Assembly (NCBI RefSeq): GCF_011008845.1
Contig: NZ_JAAIWM010000002.1
Span: forward strand, 248,001 to 312,000
Length of the DNA stretch: 64,000 nt
Direction: 5' to 3'
Source of the DNA: Bacillus mesophilus
GTDB lineage: Bacteria; Bacillota; Bacilli; Bacillales; SA4
This document shows positions 46,642-54,858 of this stretch, one piece after another. A program made the position numbers and the translations under genes. The notes beneath the pieces are model-generated. The model saw only the letters and a program-made list of their open reading frames with translations, ran no database searches and was not told the origin of the DNA. Numbering within the stretch: the stretch's first letter is position 1; the number at the start of each line of letters is the position of its first letter.

Positions 46642-46791
46642 ATGGGTTACGGATATGGTTACGGTGGTTATGGTTACGGTCCAGGTGTTGCCGGAGCTGG
46701 CTACGGTGGGTACGGTCACGGTTCAGGTTTTGCGTTAATCGTAGTATTGTTTATTCTTTTAATTATCGTTGGCGCTGCTTACGTTAACTAG
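46642..46791 (+). CDS. YjcZ-type sporulation micro-protein, 49 aa
   Basis: A Gly-Tyr repeat head ([13 protein letters not shown]) is followed by [15 protein letters not shown] and AAYVN. The helix is nearly identical to those at 29201 and 29326, so the three are paralogues. AGAAGGAGAG lies before the ATG and a strong terminator follows. Confidence 0.88.
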   Translation: MGYGYGYGGYGYGPGVAGAGYGGYGHGSGFALIVVLFILLIIVGAAYVN

Positions 46792-46837
46792 TTTTTAGAT
46801 TGGTAGTAGTAACCGTCATGATGTTTGTCTCCTTTTA

Positions 46838-46873
46838 TTGACCAGCTTCCCGACCTGAAGCTGGTCCTTTTTT
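46838..46873 (+). terminator. rho-independent terminator
   Basis: GACCAGCTTC-CCGACCT-GAAGCTGGTC followed by CTTTTTT; 49 bp past the YjcZ stop. Confidence 0.92.
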
Positions 46874-47021
46874 ATGGTCTAAGATTAATCACATTAAATA
46901 TCTCAATTCAACCAAATCAAAAAGGGGGATTTTTCCTAGTTTTTTTTCCACAAAGGGACAACTATCACATACTCAGTGAATATAGATGAAGATGACTACA
47001 TCGTAGAGGAGACGTCATTCA

Positions 47022-48647
47022 TTGAGTAGACAAATTTGCCTTTCCTTATTAATAACTGGTTCCTTACTAATAAATGGTTGTGAGTCAATCATTGTTTCAA
47101 ACTCTGTAAAATGGGAGGATCACTCTTTCTCTAAGGCTACACCGTTTGTTAAGAATATTAGCAAAGAAAAATGGACACCCTATCAAAAAACAATTGACTC
47201 TGTAAAACAAGACCTATCTCTTATTACATATGATTTAACTGGAGAGTTTCCTTCAAATCCCTTTCAGACTTTTGAGCAAAATTATACAGACATAGATGGT
47301 GTTTTAACGTTCCGAGGAAACCATACCCGAACATCCCCTTCTTTCGGAAGCCTGAGTATACAACCGACCTTGATAGAAAAAGCGTGGGAATTCCAAACTA
47401 GTGCAAGTCGCGATTGGGGTGGTGGTGCAGGCTGGACTGGTCAACCGGCTATTGTGAAATGGGAAGAAGATATAAAGCTGATGATGAATATAAAAGATGA
47501 GTTTAAGCTAAAGAAAGATTTTGTAGAGGTCATTTATGCATCCTTAGATGGGCATGTGTATTTTTTCGAACTTGATACTGGTGCCCAAAGCCGACCTCCC
47601 ATTCAATTAGGCAATCCAATCAAAGGAAGTGTATCGATCGACCCAAGGGGATTTCCAATACTATATGTAGGTCAAGGGATTCCTCAAACTGGACCTCAGG
47701 AAATTGGATACCGTATTTATAGCTTAATTGATGGATCTCTTCTGCACTTTATAAAAGGTACAGATGGGTATTCTTATAGAGCTTGGGGAGCCTTTGATGG
47801 TGCACCACTTATTAACAAGGAAACAGATTCTATGTTTCTAGGTGGGGAAAACGGTCTTTTCTATGGACTGCAGCTTCACACCACTTTTAATAAAGAAGAT
47901 AAAGAAATCTCGGTTCAACCAGAGATGACAAAATATAGATACAAAATTAGTGGCAACTCCTATCAGGGAATAGAAAATTCTGTCGCAGCCTACAAAAACT
48001 TGGTTTACTTTTCCGATAATGGTGGGAGTATTCAAGCCATAGATTTACGTAACATGGAGCCTGTTTGGGCACTTTCACCAACCGATGATACAGATGCCTC
48101 TATTGTTGTGGAGGCAATGGACGATGTTCCATATCTTTATACGGGAACCCAAGTTGATAAACAAGGTACGAGTGGGAATAGTCAATTACGAAAGATCAAT
48201 GGATTGACTGGTGAAGTCGTTTGGAACAAGGATATTCCTGCGTTAAGTCAATTAGGAGATCATCCTGTAAACGGCGGACTGTTAGCTACTCCTGTTTTGG
48301 GCGTTAAAGAAATTTCTAATCTCGTCATCTTCACCATTTCTCGTTATAAGACGATGGCTGCTGGTCTCATGATTGCTCTCGACAAACAAACCGGTAAAGA
48401 GGTTTGGAGATGGGAAATGCCTCACTATGCCTGGTCCTCTCCTGTTCCAGTCTACACCAGTCATGGCGAAGCCTTTATCATACAATGTGACTCAATTGGT
48501 AATATCCATTTACTAGATGGCGTTAGTGGGGAGCTCTTGCATACCTACAACTTTGATACTAATATAGAGGCCTCTCCTGCCATCTACAATAATATGATGG
48601 TAGTAGCAAATAGAGGAGGGCAAATAGGGGCTTTTTACATCAAATAA
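47022..48647 (+). CDS. PQQ-like beta-propeller lipoprotein
   Basis: 541 aa. Signal peptide with lipobox-like LLINGC (Cys20), so probably lipid-anchored outside the membrane. Blades of the PQQ-binding-like propeller are visible (IYASLDGHVYFFELDTGA; AIDLRNMEPVWAL; IALDKQTGKEVWRWE; IHLLDGVSGELLHTY). Such propellers act as enzymes or as protein scaffolds; no catalytic residues can be asserted. The start is TTG at 47022 with GAGGAGA nine bases upstream. A terminator follows at once. Confidence 0.8.
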   Translation: MSRQICLSLLITGSLLINGCESIIVSNSVKWEDHSFSKATPFVKNISKEKWTPYQKTIDSVKQDLSLITYDLTGEFPSNPFQTFEQNYTDIDGVLTFRGNHTRTSPSFGSLSIQPTLIEKAWEFQTSASRDWGGGAGWTGQPAIVKWEEDIKLMMNIKDEFKLKKDFVEVIYASLDGHVYFFELDTGAQSRPPIQLGNPIKGSVSIDPRGFPILYVGQGIPQTGPQEIGYRIYSLIDGSLLHFIKGTDGYSYRAWGAFDGAPLINKETDSMFLGGENGLFYGLQLHTTFNKEDKEISVQPEMTKYRYKISGNSYQGIENSVAAYKNLVYFSDNGGSIQAIDLRNMEPVWALSPTDDTDASIVVEAMDDVPYLYTGTQVDKQGTSGNSQLRKINGLTGEVVWNKDIPALSQLGDHPVNGGLLATPVLGVKEISNLVIFTISRYKTMAAGLMIALDKQTGKEVWRWEMPHYAWSSPVPVYTSHGEAFIIQCDSIGNIHLLDGVSGELLHTYNFDTNIEASPAIYNNMMVVANRGGQIGAFYIK

Positions 48648-48675
48648 AACCATGGTAATGTCCATGGTTTTCTAT
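48646..48675 (+). terminator. rho-independent terminator
   Basis: AAAACCATGG-TAATGT-CCATGGTTTT, beginning in the stop codon of the propeller gene. Confidence 0.82.
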
Positions 48676-48694
48676 ATTGAATAGCTATACTATA

Positions 48695-48833
48695 TTATAA
48701 TTTCTGTTCAGCCTTTGTTTCTTTTGCTTCTTCAAGCTGCTTATTAGCATATTCTGTATTGGTTTCTGCCAATCCAATAAAAACAGCAATGGCTACAAAT
48801 CCAATTAATAGTTTTCCTACTCTTATTCTCATG
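48695..48833 (-). pseudogene. small membrane protein gene broken in a T6 run
   Basis: A perfect GGAGGTGAG precedes an ATG at 48833. The frame MRIRVGKLLIGFVAIAVF then meets six T (48779-48784) and ends at 48744 after 29 aa. Without one T it would continue IGLAETNTEYANKQLEEAKET... to 48695 (45 aa), a more protein-like single-helix product. Slippage, an indel or a base-calling error are all possible. Confidence 0.5.
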
Positions 48834-48974
48834 CACTCACCTCCTATCTTGATGATAATCTATTAAGTCACTGAATTTCAAATATTAACCATTTAATTTA
48901 AGAGATTCCCTACTTTTTTCCTATTAGGGTGAGTTTATCTTCACGTTTCCGGAAAAGCTGAATAAATTACACCT

Positions 48975-49009
48975 AAAAAAGCATACCTTTTCTAAATTAG
49001 GTATGCTTT
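48975..49009 (-). terminator. rho-independent terminator overlapping GNAT stop
   Basis: Minus strand AAAGCATACC, loop, GGTATGCTTTTTT. The first arm encodes the last residues (KHT) of the acetyltransferase, so the gene end and the terminator are merged. Confidence 0.85.
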
Positions 49010-49539
49010 AGGAGGAACTCTTCTTTTAATATACTCATTCTTAACCGGTCGATAAATTCTCCGTTTCTCCATCTATCTTCTCTCAAGATTCCTTCTTCGA
49101 CATAGCCAAGACTCTTATAAGACTTAATTGCTTTCAAGTTATCTACTTCGACTCTTAACCAAATTTTGTTTAACTGCAAACTATCAAATCCATATCCTAG
49201 CATCTCTTTCATAGCTGATGCGCCGTAACCTTTTCCCCAGTACTTCTTATTGCCAATAGCTATACCAAGTTCAGCATGCTTATTTAATCTATCAAAATTC
49301 TTTAAATCGACCCAACCAATATGTACACCCTCACCTGTAAGTATTGCCTTCTGTTCATAACCATTTGTTCGATTGATACACTGTTCCAACCATTTCCTTG
49401 TTTCTTCACGACTGAAGGGGGGATACTTGTCTGGCATATTTAAGTGCATGGTCACTTCCTTATCTAAACACCATTGGTAACGATCTTCTACATCGTTAAG
49501 AGTTAATTCTCTTAATATGACTACGGGTAGTTCTTTCAT
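48997..49539 (-). CDS. GNAT (RimJ/RimL-type) N-acetyltransferase
   Basis: 180 aa from the ATG at 49539; AAGGTGA is 8-9 bases upstream and an in-frame GTG at 49551 lies inside it. The acetyl-CoA loop is GKGYGASAMKEML, followed by KIWLRVEVDNLKAIKSYKSLGY. It would acetylate a protein N-terminus or small amine; the target is unknown. A decayed GNAT fragment lies immediately upstream. Confidence 0.85.
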   Translation of the reverse strand: MKELPVVILRELTLNDVEDRYQWCLDKEVTMHLNMPDKYPPFSREETRKWLEQCINRTNGYEQKAILTGEGVHIGWVDLKNFDRLNKHAELGIAIGNKKYWGKGYGASAMKEMLGYGFDSLQLNKIWLRVEVDNLKAIKSYKSLGYVEEGILREDRWRNGEFIDRLRMSILKEEFLLKHT

Positions 49540-49552
49540 GTTTAACTTCACC

Positions 49553-49700
49553 TTATTTCAAATTTTCGTTGTATACCCCAAGTAAAGCTTCGCCTATTTT
49601 ATTAAAGGTATTTGTACCATTTTTATAGTCATTTATTCAGCATAATATTTAAATCAATATCAGGTAGATTTTTTATTTGTTTAATCTTGTATTCTTCCAT
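49553..49700 (-). pseudogene. decayed GNAT acetyltransferase fragment
   Basis: GAGGG precedes an ATG at 49700; MEEYKIKQIKNLPDIDLNIMLNK then stops. In another frame DYKNGTNTFNKIGEALLGVYNEN follows to 49553. Both pieces match the start of a common Bacillus GNAT family, with roughly ten codons missing at the junction. The rest of the domain is absent. Confidence 0.55.
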
Positions 49701-49718
49701 TTTCCCTCTACATACCCC

Positions 49719-50609
49719 TTACACATAGAATTCCCCTTTTGCAACAGGTACGACTTTTCCCCCTACCCTAACCTCAATTGTTTCCCCTGCCTGTTTTGCA
49801 TGTAAATACAAATGTCCTAACCGTCCTACTTCACGTCCTTGTTCGACGATAATCGAAAATTCATTTGAATTAAAATAATGATGTTTAATCAAATATCCTG
49901 CTAGACATCCATTGGCACTACCTGTTGCTGGTTCCTCTGACACACCGTAATAATCACCGAAATTCCTTACATTCATATGATTTCTTTCATTATAGGTTTC
50001 AGGACAAAATGCATGAATCAATTTAGCCTGTGTTGAGTTGACCAGTTTAAAATATTTATCTCTATTAATAATACATTTCTCTAAGCTCTTTAAGCTTTTC
50101 AGGGGAACAATAATAGTTGGTAGACCTGTTGAAACCTCTTGAATCGGATAGCGAAGATCTAGATCGCTTTCATCTATACCTAACACTTCTGTAATTTGCT
50201 GTGAGTGGAACGTTTGTAGAAACTCAGGTTCAAGCTGTTTCATCCAAAGCAAATCATTTGAGTGATCCTGGTTGTTTATTGTAACTGGTATCGTACCTGC
50301 TTTTACATGTAAGTTTACTTGTTCAACATTTTCATTTAACAAATAGTTTTTAATAACAAAGGCCGTTCCAAGAGATGGGTGACCCGCAAATGGGACCTCT
50401 TCTACTGGTGTGAATATCCTAACATCAAAACCATGATCTCTTTCTTCGTTTGATAAGATAAATGACACTTCTGCATAATTTACCTCTTTTGCAATGTTTA
50501 GCATTTCTTTATCTGTTAGCGCATTCGCTTCTAAAAAAACAGCTAACTGATTTCCTTCATATTTATTTTCTGCGAAGACATCGACTATATAATAGGAGAC
50601 TGTTTTCAT
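49719..50609 (-). CDS. PhzF family isomerase
   Basis: 296 aa, start at the ATG at 50609 with AAAGGAAAA upstream. The family catalytic Glu is in VNYAEVSFI; FTPVEEVPFAGHPSLGTAFV and EPATGSANGCLAGYL are typical. PhzF folds like diaminopimelate epimerase; most members outside phenazine clusters have unknown substrates, and no phenazine genes are here. Confidence 0.85.
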   Translation of the reverse strand: MKTVSYYIVDVFAENKYEGNQLAVFLEANALTDKEMLNIAKEVNYAEVSFILSNEERDHGFDVRIFTPVEEVPFAGHPSLGTAFVIKNYLLNENVEQVNLHVKAGTIPVTINNQDHSNDLLWMKQLEPEFLQTFHSQQITEVLGIDESDLDLRYPIQEVSTGLPTIIVPLKSLKSLEKCIINRDKYFKLVNSTQAKLIHAFCPETYNERNHMNVRNFGDYYGVSEEPATGSANGCLAGYLIKHHYFNSNEFSIIVEQGREVGRLGHLYLHAKQAGETIEVRVGGKVVPVAKGEFYV

Positions 50610-50684
50610 TGAGATTTTCCTTTCCAAAGTACCTTCATCTTATATAAATTTTAGAATAGACAGATTATAATGTCTAATTCAAAT

Positions 50685-50723
50685 TTAAAAAAGCCTCGGC
50701 AACTTTAAATCCTAGCCGTGGCT
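50685..50723 (-). terminator. rho-independent terminator
   Basis: Minus strand AGCCACGGC...GCCGAGGCT followed by TTTTTT; 10 bp past the small membrane ORF at 50733. Confidence 0.78.
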
Positions 50724-50732
50724 CTCGTGACT

Positions 50733-50888
50733 CTATTTAAGATTTTCCTTTACAATCGACCTACAGCAACAGATGATTCCGGTTATAAAGCTACCAATTA
50801 CAATCGTTACCGAGAAGAACTTAAAGGCAATCATGGTTGACAAGAAGGTCCAGAGCAACCAAAGGTATGAGCCCCTAATTTTCGGCAT
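50733..50888 (-). CDS. small membrane protein, 51 aa
   Basis: ATG at 50888; GGAAGG lies about 12 bases upstream, somewhat far. Two hydrophobic stretches (YLWLLWTFLSTMIAF and VTIVIGSFITGIICCC) and a basic end. A terminator right after the stop supports a real gene. No family recognised. Confidence 0.5.
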   Translation of the reverse strand: MPKIRGSYLWLLWTFLSTMIAFKFFSVTIVIGSFITGIICCCRSIVKENLK

Positions 50889-51178
50889 TTACTTTTTCAG
50901 CCTTCCAGTAATGGTCAGGAACTGCATACATATCGCCCTCCACTTTTTCCTTCTTACAATATATATTCACTCACTCTATAGAACTTGCTCTTTATACATT
51001 CATTACCACGATTCACTTATGATTTAGTTTGATGAAACACAGTCACACTTTATCAATTAAAAGGATTGAGGGAATGGCGCCCAATGCTTTAAAGCGATGC
51101 ATAAGTTTCTTGCTGTAACGCAACCTACTTTATAGGAATACGCCATTAGTTAATATATATAGGAAGGAGTGAAACAGT

Positions 51179-51298
51179 ATGTTGAGAAGGTTTTTAACGA
51201 TTATGTTAGCTATTTCTCTTGCTACTTCTTTGGTTGCTTGTGACGATGCACCTGGTGAAGATGAGATTGGAGATGGAGAAATAAATGATGAAGAATAA
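51179..51298 (+). CDS. small acidic lipoprotein, 39 aa
   Basis: Signal peptide MLRRFLTIMLAISLATS, lipobox LVAC (Cys20), then an acidic tail (DDAPGEDEIGDGE). AGGAAGGAGTG lies before the ATG and a terminator follows. It is probably a surface-anchored micro-lipoprotein; role unknown. Confidence 0.68.
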   Translation: MLRRFLTIMLAISLATSLVACDDAPGEDEIGDGEINDEE

Positions 51299-51335
51299 AC
51301 ATAGACCTACAATCCTTTAAATTCTGCTATATATA

Positions 51336-51370
51336 AACACCGACTCTTGGCCATTGAGTCGGTGTTTTTC
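51336..51370. terminator. rho-independent terminator
   Basis: ACACCGACTC-TTGGCCATT-GAGTCGGTGT followed by TTTTTCC on plus. It also sits 3 bp past the stop of the convergent DUF3231 gene. Confidence 0.9.
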
Positions 51371-51372
51371 CT

Positions 51373-51924
51373 TTATACTGGTGAGCCCGGAGGATAGTAA
51401 TAGGGAGGAACTTTGATCCAACCACGTTTCCGCGCCAAATTTTTTAACGTTGCTCCATACGTTGTCCATTCTAAATAAAACTCTAACCACATGTTCCCAA
51501 TATCAATACGAATTGCATCTGCTTGTCCTTTTGCGCATAAGGATAAGCCCATTACAATTTTAGCCATAATCCCATTAACAATCTCATCATCCGTTAGCTT
51601 CACTCCTAAGGGAACATCTTTAGATTCTGATTTTGGCTTTGCTGAGGTAACATCCGGTAGTGGAATTCCTTCGTCTCGCATAAATTGACTTAGCCTTTTT
51701 ACTTGTGATTCGCATAAGCGAGTTGCATCTATTAACATTTCCCTCACTTCATCATCGGTTGTCGTGTTCAGACCGACTTCCTCATAACGAATAAACTCCT
51801 CGACAGTTGTTACATACAACCAACAGTCTCCAACTTCAATAACATGCAAAGGTGTTTTAGGTTCATTAGTATTATCTATGACTGTTTTTAGTGTGGTTAA
51901 CACCGCTTCAAATGGATTTGTCAT
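51373..51924 (-). CDS. DUF3231 family ferritin-like protein
   Basis: 183 aa helical protein. RLCESQVKRLSQFMRDEGIPLPD and VPLGVKLTDDEIVNGI ... CAKGQADAIRIDIGNMW match DUF3231, a family related to spore coat F-like ferritin folds and abundant in spore formers. The aromatic/proline tail (VPPYYYPPGSPV) is typical. Metal binding is not evident. Confidence 0.75.
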   Translation of the reverse strand: MTNPFEAVLTTLKTVIDNTNEPKTPLHVIEVGDCWLYVTTVEEFIRYEEVGLNTTTDDEVREMLIDATRLCESQVKRLSQFMRDEGIPLPDVTSAKPKSESKDVPLGVKLTDDEIVNGIMAKIVMGLSLCAKGQADAIRIDIGNMWLEFYLEWTTYGATLKNLARKRGWIKVPPYYYPPGSPV

Positions 51925-52031
51925 CTTTTACACCTCCTTGATGTTAATTTCTTCATAAAGTGAGGAGATATGTATGAAATGTGCAAAAACATATCTCTGT
52001 TTGCAGGTGTAATTTCAGCTATATTTCTTTA

Positions 52032-52556
52032 CTACATTCCTAGTTTTAACAAGGATCGATCTATTTCTTGATCGAGCTTCTCAACTAATGCAAGCTCTTT
52101 CTGTGCATCCATTTTAGAATAGTGATGCTGATCTCCAGGCTTTTTATCTTTTTCGTCAGCTAAATGAACTATTTTTTGTAAGGAATTGAATTTAAACTGT
52201 CCCTCCGGAAGTGCTGAATCGGTATGATATAAAACGGCATGAGCAATTTCTTTTGCAGCCTGCAAATCCTCGCCTAAACGGACCAATAACTTATGTGCTC
52301 GCTCTGCTCCCTTTATAGGATGAATGTCAAATTCACGGTACTGCTGATAGTCCCATTCTCCGTCCTTGTACCATTCGTAATGTCCAATATCATGTAGAAA
52401 TCCGGCTTTCGCTGCCCAATCAGGATTTGCATTATGTTGTAAAGCAAGGCGGAATGAATGATAAGCTACTGATATGGCATGTGCCATTCCTGACCGTCTG
52501 ACATACTTTTGGGCAATCTGATGCTGATAGATATCCTTTATTGTCACCTTTCTCAT
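52032..52556 (-). CDS. HD-domain phosphohydrolase
   Basis: 174 aa. Metal ligands: His in GMAHAISVAYHS, HD in FLHDIGHYEW and a distal Asp region (VHLADEKDKKP). HD enzymes hydrolyse phosphate esters, often of nucleotides; the substrate here is unknown. It is preceded upstream by a long-hairpin repeat. Confidence 0.8.
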   Translation of the reverse strand: MRKVTIKDIYQHQIAQKYVRRSGMAHAISVAYHSFRLALQHNANPDWAAKAGFLHDIGHYEWYKDGEWDYQQYREFDIHPIKGAERAHKLLVRLGEDLQAAKEIAHAVLYHTDSALPEGQFKFNSLQKIVHLADEKDKKPGDQHHYSKMDAQKELALVEKLDQEIDRSLLKLGM

Positions 52557-52647
52557 TCTGCTTCCTCCTTTTTAGTTAAATTATCGATATATTATCATCT
52601 TTGCCATTGTAAAGCAATTTACTTCTACTAATATTAGTAAAAAATCA

Positions 52648-52768
52648 AAAGGCGCAAGCGCCCCGTTTAACCCCGACAAGCAAATGTTCCTAGGAGAAGA
52701 AAAGGGTGCATTTTCCTTTTATTCTCCTAGGGTTATTTGACCTCGAGGGGCTGGGCGCTGGAGCTGGA
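52648..52768. repeat. long-hairpin intergenic repeat of Bacillus type
   Basis: Starts GGCGCAAGCGCC near 52650 and ends GGGCGCTGGAGCTGG. The centre is a long stem CCTAGGAGAA...TTCTCCTAGG with AAAAGG/CCTTTT inside, and an outer CCCCGACAAGC/CTCGAGGGGC pairing. I recognise these end sequences as a dispersed non-coding element in several Bacillus genomes. Confidence 0.75.
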
Positions 52769-52861
52769 TTACTACAACACCGTAAAGAGGTTTACTCTAT
52801 ATTGTTAATTCTGATATTATAATAAAAACACCCAATAGTAGTATTGAGTGTTCCTTCCAAA

Positions 52862-53191
52862 TTACTCTGTTACTTCAACAATCGAATGAAAAGGAATCTG
52901 AACGACAAGTCCTTCCTTTAAAACAATGCGTAGTTTTTGATGAATTTCATCTACATAGTGTATGCTGCCCCTAATGGTTTTGTGCTGGGTGTGATCAAAA
53001 TAGGTAATCGAAAGCTCTGCACCATGAGCCATAGCTTCACAGATCACTTCATTCATTTGGTCTAACTTCTGTTCATCAAGATCAGGCTTTGTTTCGAATT
53101 CATCCTCTTTCACCCAATCTCGTAATAGCTTGACATGCTCTGGAAGCATCATAGCCGTCCATTTGATGTTTCCACGATCTCGTATCATCAC
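52862..53191 (-). CDS. YolD-like protein
   Basis: 109 aa. RDRGNIKWTAMMLPEHVKLLRDW and the SITYFDHTQHKTIRGSI strand are typical of YolD-like proteins, nearly always found beside UvrX-type Y-family polymerases. The gene follows the polymerase gene by 16 bp, so it should be under the same SOS control. Biochemical role unknown. Confidence 0.88.
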   Translation of the reverse strand: MMIRDRGNIKWTAMMLPEHVKLLRDWVKEDEFETKPDLDEQKLDQMNEVICEAMAHGAELSITYFDHTQHKTIRGSIHYVDEIHQKLRIVLKEGLVVQIPFHSIVEVTE

Positions 53192-53207
53192 ATTCTTCCT
53201 CTCTCCG

Positions 53208-54464
53208 TTATGATTTATGCCCTCCTACAAGCTTACTTCTATGTCGAGCGGTTCCCGCATCTGTATAAGATACTGCTCGCAAAATCGCTGCCGATCCATA
53301 TTTGGCACGAATGGCATCCATCGTGTACCCCAACGCCCGTTGCTTTGGTTTTTTACTAGAGAATAGGTTCAACTGAAGCTCGTTATCCTCTACGATATTA
53401 GAAAGTGTCACTGAGATTTTCCTTACTGTTTTGCCTTGATAGTGCTCTTCAAATAACTTTAAACAAACATTGTAAAGATCAATCGTAATATTTGTAGGAT
53501 CATCAACTGTTCTAGAACGATGGAATCCTCCTCCAAACTCATCCTTGCTATACCCTATTCCAAGACTCACCGTTCTACCTGCTTTTCCATGCTGACGTGC
53601 TCGCCTTCCCACTTCTTCACAAATCTCTAAAATCACATGTTTTACTTCGGTTGGGTCAGGATAATCTCGTAATAAAATTTGGCTTTTTCCAAAGCTAATC
53701 TGCCCCTCCATAATAGGGGCACCAATATTGGATAAATCCACTCCGTGTGCATGATAGTAAAGCTGATTTCCCATCACACCAAATTTTTTCTCAAGTAATT
53801 CAAGAGGATAGTTAGCGAGCTGCCCCACTGAAAAAATCCCCATTCGATTCAATGTTCGTTCTACCCGGCTACCAATTCCCCACATTTTACTTAGTGGAGA
53901 AAGAGGCCAAAGCTTCGTCTCTACATCATCAAAGGTCCACTCCGCTATTCCTTTTTTCTTTGCCTCTAGGTCTAAGCAAAGCTTTGATAAAAGCATATTA
54001 GGACCAATTCCAATCGCACAAGGAAGGCCGAACTCTGTTTGTATATCACTTCGAATTTTCTGGGCAATTGTTACTGCATCTCCCCACAGATTCTCTACTC
54101 CGTCAACCTTTAGAAAGCTTTCATCAATGCTGTAGGTATGAATCGCTTCCTTCGGGACATAGCGGTGAAATACCTTTGTAATTTCGGTGGAAATCCTTAC
54201 ATATGTAGCCATCTTCGGATTAACTAGCTGAATCCTCGGGTCCTTGGGCACCTCAAATAACCGAGAGCCTGTTTTAATTCCAAACTCCTCCTTCATCTTA
54301 GGAGATGCCGCTAATACAATGCTTCCGGAGCGTTCGGTGTCACCCACAACAGCTAAATAGCATGTTAATGGATCCAGCCCTAACATCACCGCAGAACAGC
54401 TGGCATAGAAGCTTTTCATATCAACACATAGAATTCGTTCATACGGAAATTGACTGTAATCCAT
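53208..54464 (-). CDS. uvrX: Y-family translesion DNA polymerase (UvrX/YqjW type)
   Basis: 418 aa from the ATG at 54464 (GGGGAGAGG just upstream; an in-frame start at 54545 has none). Catalytic acids: Asp in CVDMKSFYASC and Asp-Glu in YSIDESFLKV; helix-hairpin-helix WGIGSRVERTLNRMGI. It copies damaged DNA. It heads an operon with the YolD-like gene and has two LexA-type boxes at its promoter. In B. subtilis the relative is PolY2. Confidence 0.9.
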   Translation of the reverse strand: MDYSQFPYERILCVDMKSFYASCSAVMLGLDPLTCYLAVVGDTERSGSIVLAASPKMKEEFGIKTGSRLFEVPKDPRIQLVNPKMATYVRISTEITKVFHRYVPKEAIHTYSIDESFLKVDGVENLWGDAVTIAQKIRSDIQTEFGLPCAIGIGPNMLLSKLCLDLEAKKKGIAEWTFDDVETKLWPLSPLSKMWGIGSRVERTLNRMGIFSVGQLANYPLELLEKKFGVMGNQLYYHAHGVDLSNIGAPIMEGQISFGKSQILLRDYPDPTEVKHVILEICEEVGRRARQHGKAGRTVSLGIGYSKDEFGGGFHRSRTVDDPTNITIDLYNVCLKLFEEHYQGKTVRKISVTLSNIVEDNELQLNLFSSKKPKQRALGYTMDAIRAKYGSAAILRAVSYTDAGTARHRSKLVGGHKS

Positions 54465-54483
54465 TTTCCTCTCCCCTTCAAAA

Positions 54484-54545
54484 AGAATGTATGTTCGCTT
54501 TTTTATTATATTCCTTATTTTAAGCGAATATACGTTCGTTTTCAA
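54484..54545 (-). promoter_or_regulatory. SOS promoter with two LexA boxes
   Basis: Minus strand: -35 TTGAAA (54540-54545), 17-bp spacer, -10 TAAAAT (54517-54522). One box, read on plus as CGAATATACGTTCG, is at 54525-54538 inside the spacer; a second, AGAATGTATGTTCG, is at 54484-54497 just past the expected start point. Both fit CGAACRNRYGTTYC with two or three mismatches, and their centres are 41 bp apart. Confidence 0.8.
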
Positions 54546-54632
54546 ATGGTAATTTTAGGACCATGATTCAAAACGTTGAAAAGATTTAAATGGCATAGTA
54601 TAAATGGAATGATGATAGTCGGAGGTAGACAT

Positions 54633-54833
54633 ATGGAAAAACCATTAATTGCAAAGATGATTAGAAATTCTTTATATCAATATCAACATACGATTGATTC
54701 AATTCCTTTAACAAAGGCTGATTACGATTACTTATCCGAACGTATTTTACATCTTTATCATAATGGCAAAGGTGAATTGCATGAAATTGTCGAGGATGTT
54801 GTGTATGAGTATTTAACACAAAACGAAGAATAA
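54633..54833 (+). CDS. yqzH: YqzH-like protein
   Basis: 66 aa from the ATG at 54633 (GGAGG seven bases upstream). The EKPLIAKMIRNSLYQYQ start and ELHEIVEDVVYEYLT end resemble YqzH. In B. subtilis yqzH also neighbours the Y-family polymerase gene yqjW, so gene order supports the call. It is divergent from the polymerase gene and could be affected by the LexA boxes. Function unknown. Confidence 0.75.
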   Translation: MEKPLIAKMIRNSLYQYQHTIDSIPLTKADYDYLSERILHLYHNGKGELHEIVEDVVYEYLTQNEE

Positions 54834-54858
54834 GAAGCAAGGAAATATTCCTAGCTTC

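Noticed and set aside
54834-54858. Hairpin GAAGC-AAGGAA/TTCCT-GCTTC as terminator between yqzH and ctaG
   Set aside because: The stem is plausible but neither side has a T run.
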